13,140 nucleotides of DNA. It comes from Bacilli bacterium. Its GTDB lineage: Bacteria; Bacillota_I; Bacilli_A; RF39; UBA660. A model generated the notes under the pieces. The model did no database searches. It was not told the DNA's origin and saw only the letters and a program-made list of their open reading frames with translations. A program made the position numbers and the translations under genes. The stretch spans positions 1 to 13,140 of the forward strand of contig CAAENH010000039.1 of assembly GCA_900757295.1 (NCBI GenBank), in the 5' to 3' direction. Positions 1 to 7,131 of this stretch are shown here, one piece after another (the first letter of the stretch is position 1; the number at the start of each line of letters is the position of its first letter).

Positions 1-1407
1 GTTGAAAATCCTAAATTAGAAATTTATAAATTATCGCTTGATAATTTATTTAGACTTAAAAAGCATATACAATCAGATGAAATAAATCAAGAAATAAAAA
101 ATAATAATAATATTATAAATGAACAACTAGGTATTTATAATAATTTATTAAGAGATATTGGTTATGGTAGTATAAATATTGATGATGAGGAAGTTAAAGT
201 AACTGCATCAAATTTTGGAAAATATATTTCTTCTAGGGATAGAGAAACAAGAAGGCAAACGTATTTCACTGTTAATAGTTCTTTTCAAAATGAAAAAGAT
301 AATTTTGCAAACTTATTGAATAAAATTTATGAATGTAGAATAAAAAATTCTGCATTAGAAAAATATAATTCTGTTTTAGAGAAGATATTATATGAAGAAA
401 ATATCGATCCTAAAATTATTGATAAATTAATTGAATCAGTAAATAATAATTTAGGACTTATTCAAAATTATTTAAAGATAAAATCTGATCTAGTTAATAT
501 AGAAAACCCTCATTTATATGATTTTGGAGTTCCATTAGATAGTAATTTAAAAGTTAAATTTTCAATAGAAGAAGCAAAGGAAATAATTTTAAACGCGTTA
601 AAGCCACTGGGAGATAAATATCTTGAAGTTGTAAAAATATTATTTAATGGTCATATAGATGCTGAATTAGATGAAAATAAGCATCAATCAATTATTTTTT
701 CTTGGCATACATATTCTTTTATGAATTTTAAAGGTTCGTATATTGATTTAAAAAATATGATTCATGAGATAGGTCATATTGTTAATTATTATTTGTCTAA
801 AAAAGAACAACCATTTATTTATGAAGATAGTACAATATTTGTTGGTGAAACAGCATCTATTACAAATGAAATACTATTAAATAGATATTTATATAATAAT
901 GCTAATACACAAGAAGAAAAAATATTTTATTTAAGTAAAGAAATAGAAAATTACTTTACCTCAGTATTTAAACAAACAATGTATACTGAATTTGAAAATG
1001 ATTTGTATGAAACTAAAACTAAATCAGATTTAACTTCTGAAATCTTATGTGAAAAATATTTTAGTCTTATAAAGAAATATTATGGAAAAGATATTAATTA
1101 TGATCAAATAGCAAATATTGAATGGGCTAGACTTGGTCATTTGTATAGATGGAGCTATTACCCATATAAGTATGCAACGGGCTTATTGATTGCAAGTGTT
1201 GTTATAGATTCTTTAGTTGATAAAAAAACATTATCTCAAGAAGAGTATATTAAATTTTTATCAGCAGGGAGCAGTCAGTATTCACTAGACTTATTAAAAA
1301 TTGTTAACATTGATTTAGTAAATACAGACATAATAGAATCTGGATTTAATGTTATGAATCAAGATATAAAAGAATTACAAAAAGTTACAGGTTTAATAAA
1401 AAAATAA
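1..1407 (+). CDS. pepF: M3 family oligoendopeptidase F (3' part, N-terminus outside window)
   Basis: Cytoplasmic zinc metallopeptidase of the M3B (PepF) type, which cleaves short peptides in peptide recycling. The frame is open from base 1 and 468 residues are visible. The family is usually about 600 residues, so roughly 130 N-terminal residues lie off the left edge. The TTG at 316 is an internal Leu codon, not a start. The zinc site is HEIGH (codons 763-777), followed 28 residues after the first His by Glu in the ETAS motif, then a second Glu seven residues on; this HExGH...ExxSxxxE order is typical of M3. Upstream, an S-R-D-R-E-x-R-R stretch near codons 235-255 also fits PepF. A terminator follows directly. 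The family call is secure; the exact substrate is unknown. Confidence 0.93.
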   Translation, partial: VENPKLEIYKLSLDNLFRLKKHIQSDEINQEIKNNNNIINEQLGIYNNLLRDIGYGSINIDDEEVKVTASNFGKYISSRDRETRRQTYFTVNSSFQNEKDNFANLLNKIYECRIKNSALEKYNSVLEKILYEENIDPKIIDKLIESVNNNLGLIQNYLKIKSDLVNIENPHLYDFGVPLDSNLKVKFSIEEAKEIILNALKPLGDKYLEVVKILFNGHIDAELDENKHQSIIFSWHTYSFMNFKGSYIDLKNMIHEIGHIVNYYLSKKEQPFIYEDSTIFVGETASITNEILLNRYLYNNANTQEEKIFYLSKEIENYFTSVFKQTMYTEFENDLYETKTKSDLTSEILCEKYFSLIKKYYGKDINYDQIANIEWARLGHLYRWSYYPYKYATGLLIASVVIDSLVDKKTLSQEEYIKFLSAGSSQYSLDLLKIVNIDLVNTDIIESGFNVMNQDIKELQKVTGLIKK

Positions 1408-1412
1408 ATTTT

Positions 1413-1446
1413 ATAGTTAGTTGATTTTTAAAACTAACTATTTTTT
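1413..1446 (+). terminator. Rho-independent terminator after pepF
   Basis: A perfect 10-bp stem (ATAGTTAGTT at 1413-1422 with its complement at 1432-1441) has a 9-nt loop. It is followed by a run of six T (1441-1446) just after the pepF stop. It separates pepF from the next gene. Confidence 0.85.
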
Positions 1447-1475
1447 ATATGAAAAATAATTTTGTTATAATATTC

Positions 1476-1504
1476 TTCAACTACTAGATGTTTTAGTGTA
1501 TAAT
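1476..1504 (+). promoter_or_regulatory. Probable promoter of the DUF3419-like gene
   Basis: A perfect TATAAT at 1499-1504 lies 17 bp after a weak -35 (TTCAAC, 1476-1481). A second perfect TATAAT with TGn extension lies upstream at 1466-1471, so two start points are possible. The ribosome site AAAGGAAGTG lies just before the ATG at 1528. Confidence 0.6.
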
Positions 1505-1527
1505 AACTTTCAAAAAGGAAGTGAATT

Positions 1528-2463
1528 ATGAAAAATTTTGAAATTGTATTAGACAGTGCACTAAAAAGATGCAATGATGAATTTGTATGTGATCAGGCTT
1601 TTCAAAATGGATTTTCAGAATTATATTCATTTACTACTGAAAATATATCAGGATATATTTACAGTTTTGATTTAAAAGAAAAAAGTTTATTAACAGTTGG
1701 ATCTTCTGGTGATCAAGCGCTTAATGCAATTGTTAAGTGTTGTAAAGATATAACTGTATTGGATATAAATCCTTATACTAAATTTTATTATTATTTAAAA
1801 GTTGCTGGAATTATTGAGCTATCAAAAGATGAATTTTTAGAATTTTTTAAATATAAAAGTTATCCTAAAGTATTTCGTGATAATAATAATGTTTTTAATA
1901 AAAAAAGTTATGACAAGCTAAAAATGACATTGAGATTATTAGATTACGAATCTTATTTATTTTGGGATGAATTAATTAATAACTATTCAGGTGAAAAGCT
2001 AAGAAAACAGTTATTTTCAATGGATGAAGATAGAACAGAAGTTATTGAAAAAGCAAATTTATATTTAGATAATTATATTTTTGAAAATTTAAAGTCTAAA
2101 TTAACACATATATTTCCTAATTTTATAACTGGTAATATTTTTCAAGATGAAGTATCACAGTTATTTGATGTTATTTGGTTATCTAATATCGGTGTATATC
2201 ACTCAAGAGAAAAAGTTAAAGTAATGACTGACAAATCTAGCAACATATTAAAAAACAATGGATCGCTATTAATAAGTTATTTGTATCAAACAGTTGAAAA
2301 TACTAAATATCAACAAGATTGGTGGCCAATATATGACTTACCTAAAACATTAAAATTATTAGAAGAATACAATCCACAATTTATTTCTTTTACTGGAGTA
2401 AAGGGGTTAAAATTTGATAATCAGAATATTAAAGACTCTATACTAGTATATAAGAAAAAATAG
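1528..2463 (+). CDS. DUF3419/BtaA-like SAM-binding protein
   Basis: A 311-residue protein with a class I SAM-dependent transferase core. The glycine-rich motif LLTVGSSGDQAL (about residues 54-65) and the following beta-strand ending in LDIN (78-81) match the DUF3419 pattern. So does the later strand F-D-V-I-W-L-S-N-I with an H-S-R-E-K segment (about residues 214-229). In BtaA, the characterised member, this fold moves the 3-amino-3-carboxypropyl group of SAM onto diacylglycerol during betaine lipid synthesis. No BtaB-like methyltransferase is adjacent, so the substrate here is unknown. No signal peptide or membrane segment is seen, so it should be cytoplasmic. It has its own promoter, terminates in TAG, and the next promoter begins about 20 bp later. 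Another SAM-dependent transferase is the main alternative. Confidence 0.6.
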   Translation: MKNFEIVLDSALKRCNDEFVCDQAFQNGFSELYSFTTENISGYIYSFDLKEKSLLTVGSSGDQALNAIVKCCKDITVLDINPYTKFYYYLKVAGIIELSKDEFLEFFKYKSYPKVFRDNNNVFNKKSYDKLKMTLRLLDYESYLFWDELINNYSGEKLRKQLFSMDEDRTEVIEKANLYLDNYIFENLKSKLTHIFPNFITGNIFQDEVSQLFDVIWLSNIGVYHSREKVKVMTDKSSNILKNNGSLLISYLYQTVENTKYQQDWWPIYDLPKTLKLLEEYNPQFISFTGVKGLKFDNQNIKDSILVYKKK

Positions 2464-2478
2464 TAAAACTATTAATTA

Positions 2479-2487
2479 TGTTATAAT
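2479..2487 (+). promoter_or_regulatory. Extended -10 promoter before the glycosylase pseudogene
   Basis: TGT-TATAAT (TGn extension plus perfect -10, TATAAT at 2482-2487) lies about 30 bp before the ATG at 2517. There is no recognisable -35. A weak purine stretch (GAAAGTTGG, 2501-2509) could serve as the ribosome site. Confidence 0.5.
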
Positions 2488-2516
2488 TATATACATAAAA
2501 GAAAGTTGGTATATAA

Positions 2517-3202
2517 ATGGATTTAGAAAGTTTAAAACAAGAGTATGATAAAATCAATTAATATATGGAGATTGTTTATTAAAATCAATTAATTTTGGTG
2601 GTTGTTTATTAAAATCAATTAATTTTGGTGGTTGTGATGTAAATCCAGATATATGCTTTGTTTTTATGAATCCAACTGCAAGTAATAATGCCTCTTTTTC
2701 AACTTGGAATGGTATACGAGCACCGTGGATTGGAACTAAAAATATTTGGGATTTGTTTATTGCTACTGGTTTATTTGATAATGATATATACAATGAAATA
2801 AAATATAAAAAAGGTAAGGATTGGAACGAAGACTTTGTTGAATAAGTTTATAATGAGGTAAAAAGAAATAAAATATTTATTACTAACTTAGGAAAATGTA
2901 CTCAAATCGATGCAAGATCATTAGAAAATTCAGTATACGAAAAATATTTAAGTTTATTAGAAAAAGAGATAGAAATAATTAATCCTAAAGTTATCATTTT
3001 ATTTGGAAATCAAGTAAGCACAGTGTTCCTTAAAGAAAAAATATCCGTTTCACAAGTTAGAAAAAAGCAATTTATAAAAATTATAAATTGGAAAGAATAC
3101 AAATGTTATTCAATATTTTATCCTGTTGGTAATGGAAGATTTAATATTGACAAGTCAATAGAGGACATTTTATGGATTAGAGAAAATATTTTAAATAGTT
3201 GA
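2517..3202 (+). pseudogene. Uracil-DNA glycosylase superfamily protein, disrupted
   Basis: The remnant resembles a UDG-superfamily base-excision repair enzyme. From the ATG at 2517 the frame reads 14 codons and stops at TAA 2559-2561. The rest lies in another frame (codons from 2561): N-I-Y-G-D-C-like start, then VFMNPTASNNAS, an APWIGTKNIWDLF segment, ITNLGKC, INPKVIILFGNQ and FYPVGNG, ending at TGA 3200-3202. The order of an N-P-T loop, a late hydrophobic strand with L-F-G, and a terminal P-V-G-N-G fits the superfamily. Lesions seen are a frameshift near 2550-2561, an in-frame 30-bp duplication (2572-2631) adding ten residues, and a nonsense TAA at 2843-2845. After the TAA the frame stays open for 118 codons, suggesting recent decay. 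The gene is very likely inactive unless the lesions are sequencing or assembly errors. Confidence 0.8.
2572..2635 (+). repeat. 30-bp perfect tandem duplication inside the pseudogene
   Basis: Two perfect 30-bp units (2572-2601, 2602-2631) are followed by the first 4 bases of a third. A further 13-bp copy of part of the unit (AAAATCAATTAAT) lies at 2550-2562, exactly where the reading frame is lost. The repeat keeps frame and encodes a ten-residue duplication containing S-I-N-F-G-G-C. The pattern suggests replication slippage or template switching. Confidence 0.9.
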
Positions 3203-3221
3203 AAAAACTTTAATAATCAAT

Positions 3222-3243
3222 TAGCTAATTTTAGCTATTTTTT
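3222..3243 (+). terminator. Rho-independent terminator after the pseudogene
   Basis: A short hairpin has TAGCTA arms (3222-3227 and 3232-3237) and an ATTT loop, followed by six T. It is weak in stem length but well placed between the pseudogene stop and the next promoter. Confidence 0.6.
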
Positions 3244-3244
3244 A

Positions 3245-3273
3245 TTGACTTTGTCTTGTTATTTAATTATTAT
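3245..3273 (+). promoter_or_regulatory. Sigma-A-type promoter of the Cys-protein/M3-like operon
   Basis: TTGACT (3245-3250), a 17-bp spacer and TATTAT (3268-3273) form one of the best promoters in the window. A strong AAGGGGG ribosome site at 3284-3290 is placed 6 nt before the ATG at 3297. Confidence 0.75.
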
Positions 3274-3296
3274 ACTTAGTTATAAGGGGGATCAAT

Positions 3297-3962
3297 ATGA
3301 AATATATTAATGGTATAAATGAAAACACTTACGATTTATTATTTGATGATGAATATTTAGATGTAGATGCTATAGATTTTGAAAGTAGTGCTAAATTAGC
3401 AACAATGGAGATATTTACTAAGCTAAAAAATAGGGGATTAAAATATAAATTATTAAAAATGTATTATAAGAATACTATTTTGGATATTAATAAGATTACT
3501 TTAAATTCAAGTGAGAATTGTTATCAATATAGTGATAAAGATATAAATATTAATTTTAATAAAATATCAGATTTCTTATATGCGCCATCTTTAACAACAG
3601 AATTATTATCTACTAAAAGATATCAAAAATGTTATGCTAGATCATTAAATTTAGCAAATTTAATAGGTGATTGTAATATATTAACTGGTTATGCTAATTT
3701 TAATAATTTAAAATATTTACATACTGTTGTTGAAAGAGAAATTGATGGTATTAATTATATATATGATTGGACTAAAAATTTATTTATTAAAGAAGAAGAC
3801 TATATTAAATTAACTCATTTTGATGTAATTTCTTCATGTAATATAAATGATATTGATAAGAATGATCCTTTATTAAATATTACATCTTTATTACCGTATT
3901 TCGTATTTAAAAATGAGTTAGAAAGTGATTTACAAAGGAATAGAAAGATTTTACATAAATAA
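3297..3962 (+). CDS. Unrecognised protein with a papain/transglutaminase-like Cys-His-Asp arrangement
   Basis: A 221-residue soluble protein whose family is not recognised. The C-terminal half carries Cys112 in RYQKCYARSLNLA (near the start of a predicted helix), a strand with ITGYA-like residues, His142 in YLHTVVE, and Asp157 in IYDWTKNLFI. The order and spacing of Cys (helix start), His (strand) and Asp (next strand, D-x-T) match transglutaminase/NlpC-type papain folds, so a cysteine hydrolase or acyltransferase is plausible. Catalysis is inferred from motif order only. The N-terminal 95 residues are acidic and show no known motif. No signal peptide or membrane segment is present, so it is probably cytoplasmic. 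A strong promoter and ribosome site precede it. The next gene starts 34 bp downstream with no terminator between, so the two are probably cotranscribed. Confidence 0.6.
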   Translation: MKYINGINENTYDLLFDDEYLDVDAIDFESSAKLATMEIFTKLKNRGLKYKLLKMYYKNTILDINKITLNSSENCYQYSDKDININFNKISDFLYAPSLTTELLSTKRYQKCYARSLNLANLIGDCNILTGYANFNNLKYLHTVVEREIDGINYIYDWTKNLFIKEEDYIKLTHFDVISSCNINDIDKNDPLLNITSLLPYFVFKNELESDLQRNRKILHK

Positions 3963-3996
3963 TATGTAAATATTTGTCTTTTTTAAGGTGAAGATT

Positions 3997-4974
3997 ATGT
4001 ATAAATATTTAACTCCTATAGAAGGAAAACAATTAGAAAGAATATTAAAAAATGTTGTTGATAACTGTAATATTGAACAGTTTGATGTTTTAATTAAAAA
4101 AATAAAACCTCTTTTATATGATACTGTACCTTATGAAGAACAACATAAATATTTTAGTATTGATGATTCATTAAATTTGGCTAAGAAATTTATTAAAGAT
4201 TATGATGAACAATATTACTATGAATTTTTAAATACTTTATCATTAAATCCTTTAAATAATAATTCTGGTATTATTTTTGAGTTTTCTGATCAACCATATG
4301 CCAATATTGTTAATGATTTAATTACAGTAAATTTTTCTAATGATGTAATTGATTCTTTGTCTATGGTTCATGAGTTGTTTCATCAATTTAGTTGTTTTAA
4401 TTATAATTATCAAAGCTCTCTAGTAGAATATCCTTCTATTATGTCTGAATTTTTGTTTGTTGATTATTTAAAAAATTCTAATATATTAAATGATGAAATC
4501 TTAGATACTTTTAAAGCAATGCGTCTTTCTAACTTTTATGAAAATATTGCATACTTTTATACTATATATCAAATGATTAAGCTTTATGAAAAAAATGAAA
4601 CTTTTAATAATACTATTTTGAATAATTATATTAAATCTTTAGATGAGAATTCTTTAGAATTTCAAGTTGTAGAATATTTTATAGAAGATTCTTTAGATAA
4701 TATACTTGAAAATAGAGAATATACTGTACATGAATTGCTTTTATATATTATTGGTACTTTACTAAGTTGTTACACTCATCAACAATTGATTAACAATGAA
4801 ATAACACTAGATGATGTAAAGTTACAGATTAATAATATTTTAAGGACTGATTTAAATAATATAAGTAAATATAATTTACCAATAATAGATTCTAGGGGTT
4901 TAAATTTTAATAATATTGATAATTTATGTAAAAGTTATAAAAAAGAGTTAAATAGTTTGTCTAGTAAAAGATAA
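3997..4974 (+). CDS. Short M3-like (gluzincin) metallopeptidase homologue
   Basis: A 325-residue protein with an HELFH zinc motif (His125-Glu126-His129) followed by E144-Y-P-S-I-M-S-E151. This ExxSxxxE block aligns with ETASITNE of the PepF at the left edge of the window, but the stretch between the HExxH and the Glu is nine residues shorter. Total length is about half of PepF, so this is a reduced, divergent M3 relative. The HExxH Phe (HELFH) replaces the usual Gly of HExGH. No signal peptide is seen. ATG 3997 is chosen because AAGGTG (3985-3990) is then a well-spaced ribosome site; the in-frame GTG at 3988 lies inside that site. Second gene of the operon with the Cys-His-Asp protein. Peptidase activity is inferred and the substrate is unknown. 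Confidence 0.65.
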   Translation: MYKYLTPIEGKQLERILKNVVDNCNIEQFDVLIKKIKPLLYDTVPYEEQHKYFSIDDSLNLAKKFIKDYDEQYYYEFLNTLSLNPLNNNSGIIFEFSDQPYANIVNDLITVNFSNDVIDSLSMVHELFHQFSCFNYNYQSSLVEYPSIMSEFLFVDYLKNSNILNDEILDTFKAMRLSNFYENIAYFYTIYQMIKLYEKNETFNNTILNNYIKSLDENSLEFQVVEYFIEDSLDNILENREYTVHELLLYIIGTLLSCYTHQQLINNEITLDDVKLQINNILRTDLNNISKYNLPIIDSRGLNFNNIDNLCKSYKKELNSLSSKR

Positions 4975-4994
4975 ACTATTTTTCATTTATTTTT
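4950..4994 (+). terminator. Probable terminator at the end of the M3-like gene
   Basis: An 11-bp stem (4950-4960 with 4971-4981, one G-T pair) has a 10-nt loop. It overlaps the stop codon and is followed by a T-rich tract. The tract also contains the half-sites of the next promoter, so readthrough into the two-component genes would be limited but possible. Confidence 0.55.
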
Positions 4995-5011
4995 CACATG
5001 CATGATATAAT
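4982..5011 (+). promoter_or_regulatory. Promoter of the two-component operon with 11-bp-spaced half-sites
   Basis: A perfect -10 TATAAT (5006-5011) lacks a -35. In its place are two direct half-sites, TTCAT (4982-4986) and TTCAC (4993-4997), 11 bp apart, each preceded by T-runs. The second ends 8 bp before the -10. OmpR/PhoB-family regulators bind direct repeats of one helical turn at just this place, so autoactivation by the encoded regulator is inferred. This promoter lies within the stretch that a start at ATG 4998 would translate, which argues for the start at 5034. Confidence 0.6.
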
Positions 5012-5033
5012 ATATTTACTAGGTGATAAAAAA

Positions 5034-5696
5034 ATGAAGTTGTTAATAGTTGATGATGAAGAATTAATAAGAAATGTTATAAAAGAATATGCCTCTTTAG
5101 AAGGATTTGAAATAGATGAAGCATATGATGGATTAAATGCTATAGACATGGTTAAAAATAATGATTATGATTTAATTATTATGGATATTATGATGCCTAA
5201 ATGTGATGGATATAAAGCTGTTGAAGAAATAAAAAAAATGAAGAATATACCTTTTATTATGTTGTCAGCAAGAAATGAGGAATATGATAAATTATACGGT
5301 TTTAATTTGGGAATAGATGATTATATGACTAAACCTTTTTCGCCTAAAGAATTAATGGCTAGAATAAAGGCTGTAACTAAAAGATTATCAGGCAATAGTC
5401 CAAAATATGTGTTTGAAGGTTTAACTATTGATGATAGTGCTCATGAAGTTTATATTGATAATGAAAGAGTAGATTTAACACCAAAAGAATATGAGCTTTT
5501 GAAATATCTAATTCAAAATAAAAATATAGCTTTATCCAGGGAGAGTTTACTAGATAAAGTTTGGGGATACGATTTTTACGGTGATGATAGAACCATCGAT
5601 ACTCATATTAAAACTTTAAGAAATAATTTAAAAGAATATAGAAAGTTCATTGTTACAGTGCGAGGAATGGGGTATAAGTTTGAATATAAAGAATAA
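5034..5696 (+). CDS. OmpR-family two-component response regulator
   Basis: A 220-residue DNA-binding response regulator. The receiver domain (about 1-115) has the acidic pair Asp7-Asp8, phosphoacceptor Asp51 (IIMDIMMP), switch Ser78 (IMLSA) and Lys100 (T-K-P-F). The C-terminal winged helix-turn-helix of OmpR/PhoB type (about 125-220) has LTPKEYELL, a LLDKVWGYDF segment, R-T-I-D-T-H-I-K-T-L-R and the closing V-R-G-M-G-Y-K-F. All key residues are intact. The start at 5034 is supported by AGGTG (5021-5025) and by the -10 element lying upstream of it. It overlaps the kinase gene by 17 nt, so translation is coupled. Its likely targets include its own promoter and the one at 7069-7114, which share 11-bp-spaced TTCAC/T half-sites. 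Confidence 0.95.
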   Translation: MKLLIVDDEELIRNVIKEYASLEGFEIDEAYDGLNAIDMVKNNDYDLIIMDIMMPKCDGYKAVEEIKKMKNIPFIMLSARNEEYDKLYGFNLGIDDYMTKPFSPKELMARIKAVTKRLSGNSPKYVFEGLTIDDSAHEVYIDNERVDLTPKEYELLKYLIQNKNIALSRESLLDKVWGYDFYGDDRTIDTHIKTLRNNLKEYRKFIVTVRGMGYKFEYKE

Positions 5697-7068
5697 AATA
5701 AATAGTATTAATTTTAAAACTTTATCATATTTAATTATTTTTTCGATATCTATCTTATTAGCATTATGGTTCTTTCAAATAATATTTTTAAATATTTCTT
5801 ATGAACGTTATCAAATAAAGAATATTAATAAAATTTCAAAAAAAATATTAAAGGAAGATTATAATGTTATAGATAAATTAGATGATATTGCATATGAATA
5901 TAGTGTTTGTATTGAATATGTTAGTAATATTAATGATAATGCATCATTTAATACTAAAAATCCTGGATGTATTTTTAATAGTAATGACAATAAAATAAGC
6001 AAATATAAATATAAACTTATCAACAGCAGTAAAAATATTGGTACTGTAAAATTAATAAATCCCACTAATGATGCACGAGGATTATTGTCATCAATTAAAG
6101 TTAGTAATGGTATTATATTTGTATATACTGATTTGGAGGATGTTGGTACTACAACTGAAGTTTTAAAAAATCAACTAATTTATATCACTTTAATAGCGAT
6201 ATTAATAGCTTCTATAATAGCGACATATTTGTCTAGAAGATTAACAGATCCTATTGTAGAAATTACTAAAAAAGCTAAGATGCTGGGAGTTAATAAAAAT
6301 ATAACTTTTTATAAGAATGGAATAAAAGAAATAGATGATTTAGCTGAAACATTGAATTATGCCCAAAAAGAGCTATCTAAAACTGATGAATTAAGACGTG
6401 ATTTGATGGCCAATGTATCTCATGATTTGAAAACTCCTTTAACAATGATAAAAGCATATAGTGAGATGGTAAGAGATATATCTTATAAAGATGATGTTAA
6501 AAGAAATGGACATTTAAATATTATAATTAGTGAAACAGATAGATTAAACACTTTAGTAAATGATATTTTGTTACTTTCAAAAGCAGAAGCAAATGTTGAA
6601 GAATTAAATATAGAATCTTTTAATTTAGTAGATGAGATTAATACTATAATAAGTAGATATGAAATTATAAAAGAAACTGAACACTATAACATCATTTATA
6701 GTGGACCTAAAAAGGCTATAATTAAAGGTGATAAAAAAAGAATTGATCAGGTTATTTACAATTTAATTAATAATGCAATTAATTACACTGGTAAAGATAA
6801 AACTGTTAAGGTTAAAGTTGAGTCTAATAAAGATAAATATGTAGTAAAAATAATTGATAGTGGTAAAGGAATTAAAAAGGAAGATATTAAATATATTTGG
6901 AATAGATACTATAAAAATGAAAAGAATCATAAAAGAAATGTAGTTGGTACTGGGCTAGGCCTATCAATAGTTAAGTCAATTTTAGAAGAACATAATTTTA
7001 ATTATGGAGTTGAAAGTAAAATTGATAAAGGTACTACATTTTACTTTGAAATTGATAAAGATAAATAA
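5680..7068 (+). CDS. Membrane sensor histidine kinase
   Basis: A 462-residue kinase partner of the upstream regulator. TM1 spans about 14-37. An extracytoplasmic sensor region of about 125 residues with only two Cys (77 and 97) follows, then TM2 (about 166-185), HAMP (about 186-240) and the dimerisation domain with phosphoacceptor His248 in VSHDLKTPLT. The ATPase domain has an N box (NLINNAINYT), G1 (DSGKGI) and G2 (GTGLGLSIV). The architecture is that of PhoR/ResE-like class I kinases. Start TTG 5680 is chosen because a GAGGAATGGGG purine tract (5662-5671) precedes it. No ATG is available near the overlap, and the start falls inside the regulator gene. The signal is unknown; with the envelope genes nearby a cell-surface cue is plausible. 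Confidence 0.93.
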   Translation: MNIKNKINSINFKTLSYLIIFSISILLALWFFQIIFLNISYERYQIKNINKISKKILKEDYNVIDKLDDIAYEYSVCIEYVSNINDNASFNTKNPGCIFNSNDNKISKYKYKLINSSKNIGTVKLINPTNDARGLLSSIKVSNGIIFVYTDLEDVGTTTEVLKNQLIYITLIAILIASIIATYLSRRLTDPIVEITKKAKMLGVNKNITFYKNGIKEIDDLAETLNYAQKELSKTDELRRDLMANVSHDLKTPLTMIKAYSEMVRDISYKDDVKRNGHLNIIISETDRLNTLVNDILLLSKAEANVEELNIESFNLVDEINTIISRYEIIKETEHYNIIYSGPKKAIIKGDKKRIDQVIYNLINNAINYTGKDKTVKVKVESNKDKYVVKIIDSGKGIKKEDIKYIWNRYYKNEKNHKRNVVGTGLGLSIVKSILEEHNFNYGVESKIDKGTTFYFEIDKDK

Positions 7069-7114
7069 TTCACTTATTTTTCACGATAACTTCATAATTA
7101 AATAGTATGATAAT
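7069..7114 (+). promoter_or_regulatory. Second promoter with three 11-bp-spaced TTCAC/T half-sites
   Basis: Directly after the kinase stop, TTCAC (7069-7073), TTCAC (7080-7084) and TTCAT (7091-7095) recur at exact 11-bp intervals. The -10 (TATGAT 7106-7111 or GATAAT 7109-7114) begins 10-13 bp after the last one, and there is no -35. The segment TTATTTTTCAC is shared with the promoter of the regulator gene (4987-4997 and 7074-7084). This is the expected layout of a promoter activated by the OmpR-type regulator encoded just upstream. Confidence 0.6.
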
Positions 7115-7131
7115 ATTGTGGAAAGGAAAAG

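Noticed and set aside
316..318. TTG at 316 as the start of the left-edge peptidase
   Set aside because: The frame is open from base 1 and the upstream codons match PepF sequence, so this is an internal Leu.
2550..2635. CRISPR-like array because of 30-bp repeats
   Set aside because: The copies are directly adjacent without spacers and lie in a coding remnant; no cas genes are present.
2554..2793. 79-codon minus-strand reading frame over the start of the glycosylase pseudogene
   Set aside because: It is antisense to readable glycosylase codons, its repeated peptide comes from the 30-bp duplication, and it has no ribosome site.
4998..5033. Upstream ATG start for the response regulator
   Set aside because: The added 12 codons would contain the -10 element and the ribosome site of ATG 5034, and receiver domains start at MKLLIVDDE.
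5859..6065. 68-codon minus-strand reading frame inside the kinase gene
   Set aside because: It is antisense to the sensor domain and is low-complexity Leu-rich from AT bias, with no start signals.
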